From assembly GCA_002399025.1 (NCBI GenBank), contig DHCV01000026.1, forward strand, positions 1-64,000: a stretch of 64,000 nucleotides of DNA, given 5' to 3'. Source of the stretch: Bacteroidales bacterium UBA4893 (GTDB lineage: Bacteria; Bacteroidota; Bacteroidia; Bacteroidales; P3). Under the pieces are notes generated by a model. The model was not told the DNA's origin and did no database searches. It saw only the letters and a list, made by a program, of their open reading frames with translations. A program made the translations under genes and the position numbers. Shown piece after piece: positions 18,248 through 26,563 of this stretch (positions are counted from its first letter, which is position 1; every line of letters starts with the position of its first letter).

Positions 18248-18732
18248 TACTTCCTGTTTTGATTATGATATTCTATATGCAAACCAACATCGGATATTCC
18301 AACTAAGTTAGTGTCTCTTGTTGCTTGTTGCAATTCAAACCTATAAACTCCCTTCATTGGAAATACAACTTTCTGAGTAAACCAAAATCTATTATCCTTT
18401 ATTCTCCCACTTCCTTTCCCTGTCCATGTTCCATCCATATAGGCAAGATAACATTCCACAGTATCGCTTTTGGTTATTGACCCATCGGGATAAATTGTTT
18501 TGATGAAAAAGAAAATATTTGAATTTGGATAGTCTGTTGTGTTCCTAAGATTAATTGCAAAATCATAAAGTCGTAGAGTATCAGTTATCTCAACTTCAAA
18601 TTCAATCCTTTCATTCATGTTCCAACCCTTTTCGTTTATCTTTTTGTTTTGGTCAAACACAACATCAGGGTTGCAACTTGTTAGAAACAAAGAAAAGGAT
18701 AGGAGACAAAATCCAAATAGAAGCTTATTCAT
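18247..18732 (-). CDS. gldH: Gliding motility lipoprotein GldH
   Basis: Outer-envelope lipoprotein required for gliding in Flavobacterium and kept in many non-gliding Bacteroidota. The ATG at 18732 starts a lipoprotein signal ending FLTSC, with the lipidated Cys near residue 20; a longer frame upstream is rejected because it breaks that signal. Family words follow: YDFAINLRNTTDYPNSN, FFFIKTIYPDG, WTGKGSGRIKD and FPMKGVYRFELQQATR. Length 161 aa is normal. It lies 4 bp after ricT and overlaps the PBP start. Confidence 0.88.
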   Translation of the reverse strand: MNKLLFGFCLLSFSLFLTSCNPDVVFDQNKKINEKGWNMNERIEFEVEITDTLRLYDFAINLRNTTDYPNSNIFFFIKTIYPDGSITKSDTVECYLAYMDGTWTGKGSGRIKDNRFWFTQKVVFPMKGVYRFELQQATRDTNLVGISDVGLHIEYHNQNRK

Positions 18733-18736
18733 ATAA

Positions 18737-20014
18737 TTAAACGTTAATATTTGATTTAGGTTCAACCTTAATTTGATATGCTTCAATGTTTTCAATTGGT
18801 TGACGCTTCCTATTCATACTAATCAATTTTGCAACATCATCAACCGAAAGCATAATGAATTCCGAGTTCCCTTCATAGGCATACCACATAACCCTACGGA
18901 AAACATTAGTTTTTATATAGTTTGCCTTTCCTTTCTTAGTGAAGATTGGAACTCCAATTTCAGGAAAAGACTTAAGCTCATCCAAATAAACATCATACTC
19001 AAAGTTCAAACAGCATTTTAGCTTTCCGCATTGACCTGCCAATTTTTGAGGATTAGAGAAAATTTGTTGAACCCTTGCAACTTGTGTGGAGACCGAATTA
19101 AAGGTATTTAGCCAACAACTACAACATAACTCTCTTCCGCAAGTACCAATCCCTCCAAGTCGAGAAGCCTCCTGACGTGCCCCAATTTGTTTCATTTCAA
19201 TCCTAACACGAAACTCATCTGCAAGAAGCTTAATAAGTTGTCTGAAATCCACCCTATCATCAGCAGTATAGTAGAAAATAGCCTTAGTGTTATCTCCTTG
19301 ATATTCCACATCATTAATCTTCATATCAAGATTGAGGTTTTGAATTATCTCTCTGGTTCTGAAAAGCGTTTTGTCTTCTCTTTCAATTGCTTGAACCCAT
19401 TTCTCAATATCTGTAGCCTTAGCTCTTCTATAGAGTTTCTTAATGGTATCAGACTCTGGATTAATCTTCTTTCTTTTCATTTGAACCTTACACAATTCCC
19501 CAATTAGAGTAACAATACCAATATCGTGACCAGGATAGCCCTCAACTGCAACAACATCACCCTCAGTTATCTCTAACCCTTCAGGCAAACGAAAGAAATC
19601 CTTTTTGGAGTTCTTGAACCTAACTTCAACACAATCAAAATTATTTTCAACAAAGGGAGGCTTAATTTTGCTCATCCAATCGTGAATGGAAAGTTTTGCA
19701 TTCCTATCCATTTCCAATTTACTGATTGGAACATAGGATTGTGGAATATTTATGCAACCTCGAGTTAGCATAAGGGAAGGAGTGAATTTATTCTTACCAA
19801 CATCAGGGTCTTCATCATAGTAGGGGTGTGCAAGTTGATCTCCAAAAATAATCTCTTTCTCCTCATCAGCCTTAAAGTTTTCTGCCTGCTTGCAACCTGT
19901 GTTTTCTTTTGAACTATCAATATAATCCCTTATTTCCTGCTCTGAAATAACATCATTATGCTCATTATCATTTGCATGCTCAATCTCGTTATTTTCTATA
20001 TTTTCTATATTCAT
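18737..20014 (-). CDS. ricT: PSP1-domain protein, RicT-like
   Basis: Cytoplasmic PSP1 C-terminal domain protein related to RicT (YaaT) of Bacillus, where it is part of an iron-sulfur RicAFT complex affecting RNA maturation. The core near 280-345 holds the Cys-rich signature: GIGTCGRELCCSCWL and then QCGKLKCCLNFEYDVY. The first 70 residues are an acidic Asn/Glu-rich extension absent from the Bacillus protein. It sits between the delta' clamp-loader gene and gldH, an order often seen in this phylum. No RicA or RicF homologue is in the window, so the complex may differ. Confidence 0.85.
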   Translation of the reverse strand: MNIENIENNEIEHANDNEHNDVISEQEIRDYIDSSKENTGCKQAENFKADEEKEIIFGDQLAHPYYDEDPDVGKNKFTPSLMLTRGCINIPQSYVPISKLEMDRNAKLSIHDWMSKIKPPFVENNFDCVEVRFKNSKKDFFRLPEGLEITEGDVVAVEGYPGHDIGIVTLIGELCKVQMKRKKINPESDTIKKLYRRAKATDIEKWVQAIEREDKTLFRTREIIQNLNLDMKINDVEYQGDNTKAIFYYTADDRVDFRQLIKLLADEFRVRIEMKQIGARQEASRLGGIGTCGRELCCSCWLNTFNSVSTQVARVQQIFSNPQKLAGQCGKLKCCLNFEYDVYLDELKSFPEIGVPIFTKKGKANYIKTNVFRRVMWYAYEGNSEFIMLSVDDVAKLISMNRKRQPIENIEAYQIKVEPKSNINV

Positions 20015-20015
20015 T

Positions 20016-21074
20016 TTATTTATTCATTAATAAAAAACCTAATTGAATTGATAAGTCCAAAAATATAGTTTTGGCATTACCATTTCTTTCTATATGTAAA
20101 ATTGATTTGTCTATTTCTTTGTAAATTTTCTCTATATTGTTTTCTGTTACGTAGTTAGGGAAGTTGTTTTTGAAGTTAGCCTCTGTGTTTTCTAATAGAT
20201 TATTATCAATACCGTTTTTAATCAAAAAGCTATGTTGAAACACTTCAGTTGAAAAACTCAAAAAGTTCTTTTGCTCCTCTCTTCCAAGCTTAACTAAATC
20301 AGATTCCACGATTTTTAATATATCTGCAATGTTAGTACGATATGCAAAACAACTCCTAATCCATTGGATAAAAAGGAGCAAATACTTGTTTTCTGCTTGA
20401 GTATTATTCTTAATGCTCGGAACTTTAACTAATTGCGTTCTCGATAATATGGTAGGCATTATGTTTTCCCTGTCATCAGTAATTAAAAGGAAAAGCGTAT
20501 TATCGTAAGGTTCTTCAAGGGTTTTGAGTAGTTTAGGAGCAGCATCATCGTGCAATTTTTCAATACACCAAATAATAACAATCTTATATTCTGCCTCATA
20601 GGACTTAATGCTTAGAGATTTTATAATATTATTTGCATCCCTAACATTAATTAGTCCTTGTTTGTTCCCCACATTCATAAAATCATACCATTCATTTAAT
20701 TTGATTACCCCACTATTATTCAAAACAAATTCCCTAAATTCCTTAAGAAAGAGTTCAGAAGAATTCTTAGATTCTACTTTGGTGGTTGTCGTATTTGGGA
20801 AAATTAGGTGAAGGTCGGGGTGTACTAACTTAGACATCTTTTTGCATGAAGGGCATTCCCCACAAGAATCTGCAATAATTAAACTATTCTCCTCTGAAGT
20901 AAATCTAAGTTTATTCGAACAATTCAAAAATTGAGCATAGGCTAAGGCTATTGCAAACCCTTTTGACGATTCTTCCCCATAAAACAATTGTGCATGACTA
21001 ACTCTTTTGTTGTCTGCTATTCTTATGAGTGAGTTTATTAAATCGTGTTGCTCAATAATTTGAGAGAATTGCAT
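20016..21074 (-). CDS. holB: DNA polymerase III delta'-like subunit
   Basis: Clamp-loader delta' type subunit of the replisome. The N-terminus (SHAQLFYGEESSKGFAIAL) has a degenerate Walker A without the Lys-Thr pair, as expected for delta' rather than gamma/tau. A zinc site CGECPSCKKM lies near 70-80, followed by HPDLHLIFP. KIVIIWCIEKLHDDAAPKLLKTLEEP and the sensor-1 words NTLFLLITDD and PTILSRTQLVKVP are diagnostic. Length 352 aa is normal. It heads the operon with ricT. Confidence 0.88.
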   Translation of the reverse strand: MQFSQIIEQHDLINSLIRIADNKRVSHAQLFYGEESSKGFAIALAYAQFLNCSNKLRFTSEENSLIIADSCGECPSCKKMSKLVHPDLHLIFPNTTTTKVESKNSSELFLKEFREFVLNNSGVIKLNEWYDFMNVGNKQGLINVRDANNIIKSLSIKSYEAEYKIVIIWCIEKLHDDAAPKLLKTLEEPYDNTLFLLITDDRENIMPTILSRTQLVKVPSIKNNTQAENKYLLLFIQWIRSCFAYRTNIADILKIVESDLVKLGREEQKNFLSFSTEVFQHSFLIKNGIDNNLLENTEANFKNNFPNYVTENNIEKIYKEIDKSILHIERNGNAKTIFLDLSIQLGFLLMNK

Positions 21075-21101
21075 AAAATTAAATCTTTCCTTTTAGAAAA
21101 A

Positions 21102-21109
21102 CAAATGTA
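21102..21109 (-). promoter_or_regulatory. -7 element of holB-ricT-gldH-pbp operon
   Basis: CAAATGTA reads TACATTTG on the minus strand, 28 bp before the holB start. Confidence 0.5.
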
Positions 21110-21157
21110 CAACAATTCTCTCAAATAGGCATTAAAAAAATTAAAAATAGAGAGTTT

Positions 21158-21610
21158 CTAATATTCAAAATCAACTTCTCCAACATTATTGAAGTCTCGT
21201 TTTGAATCAATTTCGGTTTCTTCACGATTAGGATTTCTTTGAAGAGAAACAATCATAGCTCCAAGCATCTTAGTCATTTCAACAAGTGTATCCTTTGATT
21301 GTTCATATTGTTCATCAGTAAAAGCTCCACTTTTGTGAGCCATTGATGACAAAACAACACATTCTCTTACAGCAGTCTTTGCATCCTTAAGAAAGTTGAC
21401 AAATTGTAGTTTATGTCTTGATGAGCCTTCAGCAATATTAACTGAAACCTTAATTGCAGCATTGGCTAAAGGTTTTAGGATTAGTTTTTGCTCAATAGGA
21501 TTATTAGATTTCACTTGTTCAATAATCCAGTTAAAATAATCTAAAGACTTGTGATAAATTCTCAAATCTTCAAAACGAAAGAAACTTACAGGTCTGTTTT
21601 GATTTTCCAT
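21158..21610 (-). CDS. Four-helix bundle protein (23S rRNA IVP-type family)
   Basis: Member of the four helix bundle family (TIGR02436), first noted as ORFs inside 23S rRNA intervening sequences but common as free genes in Bacteroidota. The family start FFRFEDLRIYHKSLDYFNWI and the central NIAEGSSRHKLQFVNFLKDAKTAVRECV are clear. Length 150 aa is slightly long because of an acidic C-terminal tail (NREETEIDSKRDFNNVGEVDFEY). No rRNA is nearby. Molecular role is unknown. Confidence 0.85.
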   Translation of the reverse strand: MENQNRPVSFFRFEDLRIYHKSLDYFNWIIEQVKSNNPIEQKLILKPLANAAIKVSVNIAEGSSRHKLQFVNFLKDAKTAVRECVVLSSMAHKSGAFTDEQYEQSKDTLVEMTKMLGAMIVSLQRNPNREETEIDSKRDFNNVGEVDFEY

Positions 21611-21684
21611 AAATTCGGTGGTTTTTAATTAGTAATTTGGTTTGCTTTTAGTATATAATTTTTTTTATAGTCTTTTTACCTGCT

Positions 21685-22671
21685 CTATTCAATCCCAGAA
21701 TAGTATTTCATAAATTGAACCCTATGGAATGCTGACGCATTCTTATTATCCTTTATTGAAAGTTTTCCTTTAAATTGATTAATAGAACTATAGCCCTTTT
21801 CTTTCATCCATTCTTTTAATTTATTATTAGCATTAATAATAAAATCCACTCCCTCATCATATAGAACAGACACAACTTGAACAGTATCAGCTCCTGCAAG
21901 CAAAAGCTTAATAACATCTTCAGGCTTATGAACACCATTTCCTGCAGTCAAATCACATCTAATTGCTTCCGAAAGGATTGCAGTCCAGCGTATTGTGTTG
22001 TATAGCTCATGATGATTACTCTTAATATCAACAGGCACTGTCTCAAAAGTATCAATATTTATATCCGATTGATAGAAACGATTGAAAATATTTAGGTTAG
22101 TAATTCCCATCCATGATATTTTTTGAGCAAAACGAGTCAATGAAGAGAAATAGGAACTAATTTTTAGAGAAATCGGAAGGGAGGTTGCTCTTTTTATTAT
22201 ATGTATAATATCCTCATAAAGCCTTTCAATGTCTTCATGCGAAAGATTAATGTCTGAAGGAAGAATAAACATATTTAACTCAATTCCGTCTGCACCTGAC
22301 TCTTCAACAGTCTTAACAAAAGGGAGCCATTCCGATGCTGTAATGCAATTAATACTTGCAATAACAGGAATATTAAGACTTGCCTTTGCATCCTTAATAA
22401 GCTTTATGTATTTTTCAATAGCCTGACCCTTTGTGTGTTCTTGTATGTAGTTATATGCTTCAGGATATCCACTAAAATTAGCACTATAAACCTTAACATT
22501 AACATTCATTTCTTGAGTTATTTGTTCCTCAAACAAAGACTTTAATATTACTGCACCTGCACCTGCTGCTTCCATTTTTTTTAAATTCTCAACATTTGCA
22601 GTTAAGCCACAACTCCCAATAACAATAGGACTTTTAATGTCAAAGCCCATAAACTTAGAACTTATACTCAT
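21685..22671 (-). CDS. Dihydroorotate dehydrogenase-like flavoprotein
   Basis: FMN-binding TIM-barrel protein of the dihydroorotate dehydrogenase superfamily. The start FMGFDIKSPIVIGSCGLT, then VIASINCITASEWLPF, GADGIELNMF, LPISLKIS and the phosphate-binding end CDLTAGNGVHKPEDVIKLLLAGADTVQVVSVLY follow the barrel order. At 328 aa it fits the DHOD-like branch, which is distinct from PyrD. The true substrate is uncertain; pyrimidine synthesis should not be assumed. It is monocistronic, with its own -7 box. Confidence 0.82.
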   Translation of the reverse strand: MSISSKFMGFDIKSPIVIGSCGLTANVENLKKMEAAGAGAVILKSLFEEQITQEMNVNVKVYSANFSGYPEAYNYIQEHTKGQAIEKYIKLIKDAKASLNIPVIASINCITASEWLPFVKTVEESGADGIELNMFILPSDINLSHEDIERLYEDIIHIIKRATSLPISLKISSYFSSLTRFAQKISWMGITNLNIFNRFYQSDINIDTFETVPVDIKSNHHELYNTIRWTAILSEAIRCDLTAGNGVHKPEDVIKLLLAGADTVQVVSVLYDEGVDFIINANNKLKEWMKEKGYSSINQFKGKLSIKDNKNASAFHRVQFMKYYSGIE

Positions 22672-22694
22672 GATTATAACTTATATTTAGACTA

Positions 22695-22702
22695 CAAAAC
22701 TA
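22695..22702 (-). promoter_or_regulatory. -7 element of the DHOD-like gene
   Basis: CAAAACTA reads TAGTTTTG on the minus strand, 24 bp before the start codon. Confidence 0.5.
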
Positions 22703-22796
22703 CAAAGAAATATTCTATTTTGCAAGTAAAAATGAATAATATTTGAGATTAAAGGAAAAAAAGCATGATAATTCTTCCTAAGTTTAAAGAAAAATG

Positions 22797-22804
22797 TATC
22801 TTTG
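22797..22804 (+). promoter_or_regulatory. -7 element of the TPR gene
   Basis: TATCTTTG fits TAnnTTTG. It overlaps the start of a longer in-frame reading at 22802, so translation must begin further down, at 22856. Confidence 0.55.
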
Positions 22805-22855
22805 CAATCTAAAAATTCGAAAATAAAGAAAAATAAAATATATTTTATTAGAGCT

Positions 22856-23524
22856 ATGAGCACAGAACAAAAACCTAAGAATCTTGCAGTTGTTGATGTA
22901 ATTTCAAAATCAGAACAATTTATTGAGAAAAACCAAAAAATTATCCTAATTGTTATCGCAGCTATATTAATATTGGTTGGTGGATATTTTGGATATAAGA
23001 AATTTTATGCTGAACCACGTCAAGAAACTGCCTCTTCAGAAATGTTTGCAGCTGAACAATACTTCAAGAATGATGACTTAGACAAGGCATTGAATGGAGA
23101 TGGTAAGCATTTAGGCTTTATAGCAATCATCGACAAGTATGGTAGCACCAAAAGTGGGAATTTAGCTAATTTCTATGCTGGAAGTGCCTATCTATCAAAA
23201 GGAGAGTATCAAAAAGCAATTAACTATCTTGAAGATTTCTCATCAAAAGATGTTTTCCTTTCAACACAAGCAAAAGCTATGATTGGAGATTGCTATATGG
23301 AGCTTAACAAAACAAATGATGCAATAAAGTTCTATGAAAAAGCTCTATCAAACACCAACGATATGACAACCCCTTTTGTGCTTTTTAAATTAGGCTTAGC
23401 TTATGAAATATCAAAAGATAACAAAAAAGCATTAGAGAGCTACAAGAGAATCAAAACCGAATTCCCAACCTCAATGGAGGCAAGAGAAATTGATAAGTAT
23501 ATCACAAGAATTGAAAATTTATAA
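22856..23524 (+). CDS. Membrane-anchored TPR protein
   Basis: Tetratricopeptide-repeat protein with one transmembrane helix at about residues 33-55 (IILIVIAAILILVGGYFGY). The soluble C-terminal part holds helical repeats such as ANFYAGSAYLSKGEYQKAINYLEDF and AMIGDCYMELNKTNDAIKFYEKAL. The layout recalls YfgM-like translocon accessory proteins, but this is inference. The start at 22856 (MSTEQKPKN) is preferred because the -7 box overlaps the longer ORF start. A strong terminator follows. Confidence 0.78.
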   Translation: MSTEQKPKNLAVVDVISKSEQFIEKNQKIILIVIAAILILVGGYFGYKKFYAEPRQETASSEMFAAEQYFKNDDLDKALNGDGKHLGFIAIIDKYGSTKSGNLANFYAGSAYLSKGEYQKAINYLEDFSSKDVFLSTQAKAMIGDCYMELNKTNDAIKFYEKALSNTNDMTTPFVLFKLGLAYEISKDNKKALESYKRIKTEFPTSMEAREIDKYITRIENL

Positions 23525-23555
23525 AAATAGTCTTTACATTCTTCAATTACAATTT

Positions 23556-23592
23556 AAAGAGTCTTTTTCTTAACAAGAAGGCTCTTTTTTTA
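23556..23592 (+). terminator. Terminator after the TPR gene
   Basis: AAAGAGTC pairs with GGCTCTTT, extended by an inner TTCTT/AAGAA stem, and is followed by a T-run. Confidence 0.8.
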
Positions 23593-23609
23593 ACCTTAAT
23601 AACCAAAGT

Positions 23610-24575
23610 ATGGAAAAGTGGAAGTTCCAAAGAATAATAGTGATAATATCTTCACTAATATTAATTTGTAAGTTTGGAGCATATTTTATTACTAATTCAG
23701 TAGGAGTATATTCCGATGCTATGGAAAGTATTGTTAATGTAGTTGCTGGAGTAATTAGCCTATTGTCATTGCGTTGGGCAATAAAACCAGCCGACAATAA
23801 ACATCCATTTGGACATGGTAAAATGGAACTTATTTCAGCATCAATTGAAGGAATATTAATTATATTTGCTGGAGGACTAATAATTTACGAAGCTGTTTCA
23901 AGAATGTTTTCTCCTCCAAAAGAATTACCAAAACTTGAGATAGGGATTATTATTGTTGCAATAGCTGGAATACTAAACTATATGCTTGGTTATTGGAGCA
24001 TAAGAAAAGGAAAGAAAACATCATCAATGGCACTCATTGCTTCTGGAAAACATCTTCAAAGCGACACTTATTCAACAATTGGATTAATTGTTGGACTAAT
24101 CTTGATTGCAGTAACAGGACTAATCATCTTAGATAGTATATTGGCGTTGGTTTATGGAACAATAATAATTGTTACAGGAGCAAAAATTCTACGCAAGACA
24201 GTTGCTAATCTTTTGGATGAAAATAATATGGAAGAACTTAAGGCAATTGCAGAAGTAATTAATAAACATAAGGCTGAAGATTGGATAGATATTCACAATC
24301 TAAGGGTTGTAAATTATGGAAATTCCTTACATATTGATTGCGACTTAACTCTTCCTTGCTACTATACAATAAATGAAGGTCATCAAGCAACAGAAAAACT
24401 AAAACAAGCCCTTCAAATACAATCAGACGACCTCTATTTTACAGTTCATTCAGATTCATGTGATGAGAAATATTGTTTTCAATGTACAATGACAAGCTGT
24501 CCAATTAGAAAAGAGCCATGTACAACCCCTTTCATATTTAGTGTTGAGAATTTAATAAAACAAGAAGAAGACTAA
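23610..24575 (+). CDS. Cation diffusion facilitator family transporter
   Basis: Inner-membrane exporter of divalent metal cations coupled to proton entry. The CDF signature is present: YSDAMESIVNV with a ligand Asp, KHPFGHGKMEL, and HLQSDTYSTIGLIVG with the second His/Asp pair. Six hydrophobic segments cover residues 10-200; the cytoplasmic domain follows. The last 45 residues add a Cys cluster (five Cys in SCDEKYCFQCTMTSCPIRKE plus one residue on) that is not in classical zinc CDFs and may bind metal or a cluster. The metal transported is unknown. Confidence 0.88.
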   Translation: MEKWKFQRIIVIISSLILICKFGAYFITNSVGVYSDAMESIVNVVAGVISLLSLRWAIKPADNKHPFGHGKMELISASIEGILIIFAGGLIIYEAVSRMFSPPKELPKLEIGIIIVAIAGILNYMLGYWSIRKGKKTSSMALIASGKHLQSDTYSTIGLIVGLILIAVTGLIILDSILALVYGTIIIVTGAKILRKTVANLLDENNMEELKAIAEVINKHKAEDWIDIHNLRVVNYGNSLHIDCDLTLPCYYTINEGHQATEKLKQALQIQSDDLYFTVHSDSCDEKYCFQCTMTSCPIRKEPCTTPFIFSVENLIKQEED

Positions 24576-24600
24576 AGAGATTAAATCTCTTTTGTTTTTC
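24574..24600 (+). terminator. Terminator after the CDF gene
   Basis: AAAGAGA/TCTCTTT stem with a 5-nt loop at the stop codon, then TGTTTTT. Confidence 0.65.
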
Positions 24601-24686
24601 AGAGAAATTCTTTCAATAATTTGTCTTTATTTGATATAAATGCATCAAAGCCTTATTATAATTGAAAAAGATAAGGATTAAATTTA

Positions 24687-24790
24687 GTATCATGACACCA
24701 TACTATTGGTAAGGTGCCACCTTACTCGAGTATCGTGCCACCATACTTATAGTATCGTGCCACCATAATGATAGTAAGGTGCCACCTTAC
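24687..24790. repeat. 22-bp-period palindrome array, word GTGCCAC
   Basis: Five 17-bp palindromes start at 24687, 24709, 24730, 24752 and 24774 (steps 22, 21, 22, 22). Units 2 and 5 are the perfect palindrome GTAAGGTGCCACCTTAC; units 3 and 4 read GTATCGTGCCACCATAC/A and unit 1 GTATCATGACACCATAC. The 4-5 bp linkers are not conserved. The array occupies a 376-bp gene-free stretch (24576-24951) that otherwise holds only the upstream terminator and a -7 box. Confidence 0.85.
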
Positions 24791-24918
24791 AGAATTTATC
24801 CCTTATTTAAATTATTTTTTTCTTGATTTAAGTATACTCTTTCTTTGATTATAAATTAGAATCTTTAGTATTTATTATTGATAAAAGCATTAATATTTTT
24901 ATTTTTGGAATTAATTTA

Positions 24919-24926
24919 TACCTTTG
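24919..24926 (+). promoter_or_regulatory. -7 element of the gene at 24952
   Basis: TACCTTTG fits TAnnTTTG, 25 bp before the ATG. Confidence 0.45.
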
Positions 24927-24951
24927 CCGAATAATTCTAACTAAAGTTATT

Positions 24952-25203
24952 ATGAAGAAGTTGTTCTTGTTTACATTTTACAATTTAGCAGCTGTGGTTA
25001 ATATTGGTTATCAATTTCTTCTTTGGAATATTATTACTTTAGATTTTAATTTTGGTGTAGGAATAAACTATTGTTTTACTCCAATAGAGCAGGCGATAGA
25101 TTTCTTCTTTGATAGAGGTTTTATTTATGGTTTATATACTAATGATGAAACTCATTTTGCTCCAGCCCTCTCACGTTCTATTAAGTTAGGGATAGCGTTT
25201 TAG
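24952..25203 (+). CDS. Short outer-membrane-barrel-like protein, possible remnant
   Basis: An 83-aa ORF that looks like the C-terminal part of a small outer membrane barrel. The words YNLAAVVNIGYQFLLW, FNFGVGINYCF and the end SIKLGIAF, closing with Phe, resemble the last strands of DUF3575-like proteins, which are normally well over 150 aa. No signal peptide is present, so as read it could not reach the outer membrane. It retains a -7 box and a strong downstream terminator. Most likely a decayed or rearranged gene; the family call is tentative. Confidence 0.45.
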   Translation: MKKLFLFTFYNLAAVVNIGYQFLLWNIITLDFNFGVGINYCFTPIEQAIDFFFDRGFIYGLYTNDETHFAPALSRSIKLGIAF

Positions 25204-25212
25204 AATAAATTA

Positions 25213-25255
25213 AAAAGCACCTTTACAATTAATTTAAAGGTGCTTTTGCTTTTTA
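25213..25255. terminator. Bidirectional terminator
   Basis: A perfect 13-bp stem (AAAAGCACCTTTA/TAAAGGTGCTTTT) with T-rich flanks on both strands separates the plus gene ending at 25203 from rocD. Confidence 0.88.
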
Positions 25256-25271
25256 TAACAAGCCTTATTTC

Positions 25272-26492
25272 TTATTCAAAAGAAAGAATAGCTTTTTTAA
25301 TAATTTCAATAGCTTCTCTTAGCTGTTCTTCAGTAATTACCAATGGTGGTGCAAAACGAATTATATGTCCATGGGTTGGTTTTGCCAAAACTCCCATATC
25401 TCTCATCTTTAAGCAAACATCCCATGCTTCTTTACCGTTCTTAGGGCGAATAACAATTGCATTCAATAATCCTTTTCCTCTTACTAATTCAATCATCTCA
25501 CTCTTAACCTTGTTCATTTCATCACGGAATATTTTTCCTAAATATTCTGCTCTTTCTGCAAGTTTTTCTTCTTTAACAACTTCCAAAGCTGCAGTTGCAA
25601 CCTTTCCAGCCAAACAGAATCCTCCAAAGGTTGAACCATGTTCTCCTGGTCCAATTGTAAGCATAACCTCATCATCAGCCAAAACAGCCGATACAGGGAT
25701 AACTCCACCAGAAAGGGCTTTACCCAAAATAACTATGTCTGGTCTAACTCCTTCATGCTCTACGGCAAGTAATTTTCCTGTTCTTGCAATACCGGTTTGA
25801 ACTTCGTCAGCAATGAAAAGAACATTATGTTTCTTACAAAGGTCATAGCAGGTCTTTAGGTAACCATCATCTGGTACAAATACTCCAGCCTCTCCTTGAA
25901 TAGGCTCAACTAAGAATCCAGCAACATTCTTTCCGTGTTTTTCCAACACTTCTTCCAATGCTTTTGAATCGTTATAAGGTATCTTTATGAAACCAGGTGT
26001 GAATGGACCGAATTGACCATAAGAATCTGGGTCTGTTGACATGGATATAATTGAAATTGTTCTACCATGGAAGTTTCCTTCGCAGCAAATAATTATTGCC
26101 TCATCTTCTGGAATTCCTTTAACCTTATATCCCCAACGACGAGCAAGTTTCATTGCTGTTTCATCAGCCTCTGCTCCAGTGTTCATTGGCAAAACCTTAT
26201 CATACTTAAAATAGTCAGTAATGTATTTTTCATATGGTCCTAAGCAATCATTGAAGAATGCTCTTGAAGTAAGGGTAAGGGTTTGAGCTTGGTCGCAAAG
26301 TGCCTTAACAATCTTTGGATGACAGTGTCCTTGATTAACTGCTGAGTAAGCTGAAAGAAAATCAAAGTATTTTTTTCCTTCAACGTCCCATACAAAGGCA
26401 CCTTCTCCTTTTGATAATACCACAGGAAGTGGATGATAGTTGTGAGCACCGTATTTATGCTCCATTTCAATAAACTCTTGAGATTTTGTCAT
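25272..26492 (-). CDS. rocD: Ornithine--oxo-acid aminotransferase
   Basis: PLP enzyme that converts ornithine and 2-oxoglutarate to glutamate semialdehyde and glutamate. The start MTKSQEFIEMEHKYGAHNYH is typical; the ATG at 26492 is used rather than the in-frame TTG two codons upstream. The active site includes the PLP Lys in VILGKALSGG, the Asp in FIADEVQTGIARTG and NTGAEADETAMKLARRWGY. Length 406 aa is normal. It has its own -7 box and a shared terminator, so it is monocistronic. It could serve arginine/ornithine breakdown or proline synthesis. Confidence 0.93.
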   Translation of the reverse strand: MTKSQEFIEMEHKYGAHNYHPLPVVLSKGEGAFVWDVEGKKYFDFLSAYSAVNQGHCHPKIVKALCDQAQTLTLTSRAFFNDCLGPYEKYITDYFKYDKVLPMNTGAEADETAMKLARRWGYKVKGIPEDEAIIICCEGNFHGRTISIISMSTDPDSYGQFGPFTPGFIKIPYNDSKALEEVLEKHGKNVAGFLVEPIQGEAGVFVPDDGYLKTCYDLCKKHNVLFIADEVQTGIARTGKLLAVEHEGVRPDIVILGKALSGGVIPVSAVLADDEVMLTIGPGEHGSTFGGFCLAGKVATAALEVVKEEKLAERAEYLGKIFRDEMNKVKSEMIELVRGKGLLNAIVIRPKNGKEAWDVCLKMRDMGVLAKPTHGHIIRFAPPLVITEEQLREAIEIIKKAILSFE

Positions 26493-26521
26493 AATCAATA
26501 AATTTTAGATGATTTAATGTG

Positions 26522-26529
26522 CAAATATA
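26522..26529 (-). promoter_or_regulatory. -7 element of rocD
   Basis: CAAATATA reads TATATTTG on the minus strand, 30 bp before the start codon. Confidence 0.55.
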
Positions 26530-26563
26530 TAATTAATTGTTTTACATACAAAGTTTTTTCTTG

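Noticed and set aside
24687..24790. CRISPR-like repeat-spacer array
   Set aside because: Repeats are 17 bp and linkers only 4-5 bp; there are no cas genes. The layout suits binding sites, not CRISPR.
25240..25800. 186-aa plus-strand ORF
   Set aside because: Entirely antisense to rocD, whose motifs are clear; composition reflects the complementary codons.
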